13,074 nucleotides of DNA from RGIG7213 sp045652135 (lineage in GTDB: Bacteria > Bacillota > Clostridia > Oscillospirales > CAG-272). The notes beneath the pieces are model-generated. The model saw nothing but the letters and a program-made list of their open reading frames with translations. It made no database searches and had not been told where the DNA came from. A program made the translations under genes and the position numbers. Of this stretch, positions 13,055 through 13,074 are shown one piece after another. The stretch lies in NCBI GenBank assembly GCA_045652135.1, contig JAZRTS010000187.1:1-13074 (forward strand), read 5' to 3'. The first letter of the stretch is position 1; each line of letters starts with the position of its first letter.

Positions 13055-13074
13055 CCGAGTATCTCGAGCAGGGG
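13055..13074. other. Extra 20-base tip of the right end, possible true genome terminus
   Basis: These bases, ending in CAGGGG, follow the right ITR but have no partner at the left end. CGAG-TAT-CTCG can form a small hairpin and CTCGAG is palindromic. A terminal GGGG at the 3' end of the template suits start by sliding back, as known for protein-primed replication (PRD1 uses a terminal run of four C in the template). If so, the left end should carry the same 20 bases and was lost in assembly. Confidence 0.55.

Noticed and set aside
1..13074. tRNA or rRNA genes, insertion sequences, integrase
   Set aside because: I saw no cloverleaf-type or ribosomal sequence, no transposase or integrase motifs; a strictly lytic phage is implied.

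Overview
The window looks like a complete or almost complete genome of a very small phi29-type podophage: a linear double-stranded DNA of about 13 kb replicated by protein priming. Both ends carry the same sequence in inverted orientation (1-179 and 12898-13054). The genes include a protein-primed family B DNA polymerase with a candidate terminal protein directly upstream, a gp16-like packaging ATPase, a gp10-like portal, a major capsid protein and a gp9-like tail knob. Strong GGAGG ribosome binding sites, an endolysin with a CW_7 (Cpl-7) wall-binding repeat and an XhlA-like lysis protein point to a low-GC Gram-positive host (Bacillota, perhaps a gut Clostridia member). The host is inferred; nothing in the DNA names it.

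Every supported gene lies on the minus strand, so transcription runs from right to left. The right ITR is followed by a sigma70-type promoter (12852-12880). Then come portal with a long acidic repeat tail (12826-11588), lower-collar-like protein (11591-10671), a small capsid or fibre-like protein (10632-10255), an unknown 91-aa protein (10243-9968), major capsid protein (9952-8780), a terminator, a large tail-knob protein (8726-6984), a second small knob protein (6987-6532), two small membrane lysis proteins (6519-6337, 6344-6165) and the endolysin (6168-5440).

The only large internal gap (5146-5439) is a control region. It holds a near-consensus promoter leading straight to a hairpin terminator about 120 bases later with no reading frame between, which is a candidate small RNA and possibly the packaging RNA of this phage. 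Next come an inverted pair of DnaA-box-like sites and an extended -10 promoter flanked by direct repeats, which probably drives the replication genes.

Downstream lie three small unknown genes (5145-4918, 4925-4743, 4765-4571), an SSB-like protein (4571-4257), a terminator or attenuator, a Cys-rich mini-protein (4197-3994), the candidate terminal protein (4052-3438), DNA polymerase (3434-1302) and packaging ATPase (1298-210). A terminator-like hairpin at the inner edge of the left ITR closes the unit.

The likely cycle is: the terminal protein primes at both ITRs, the polymerase copies by strand displacement with the SSB coating displaced strands, capsids form around the portal, the ATPase packages protein-capped DNA, and holin plus endolysin release particles. 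No recognisable scaffold, appendage (gp12-like) or tail lysin (gp13-like) gene is present. The most notable points are the candidate small RNA, the tail knob divided between two genes in swapped order, the portal acidic tail, and unequal terminal repeats with a 20-base extra tip at the right end.
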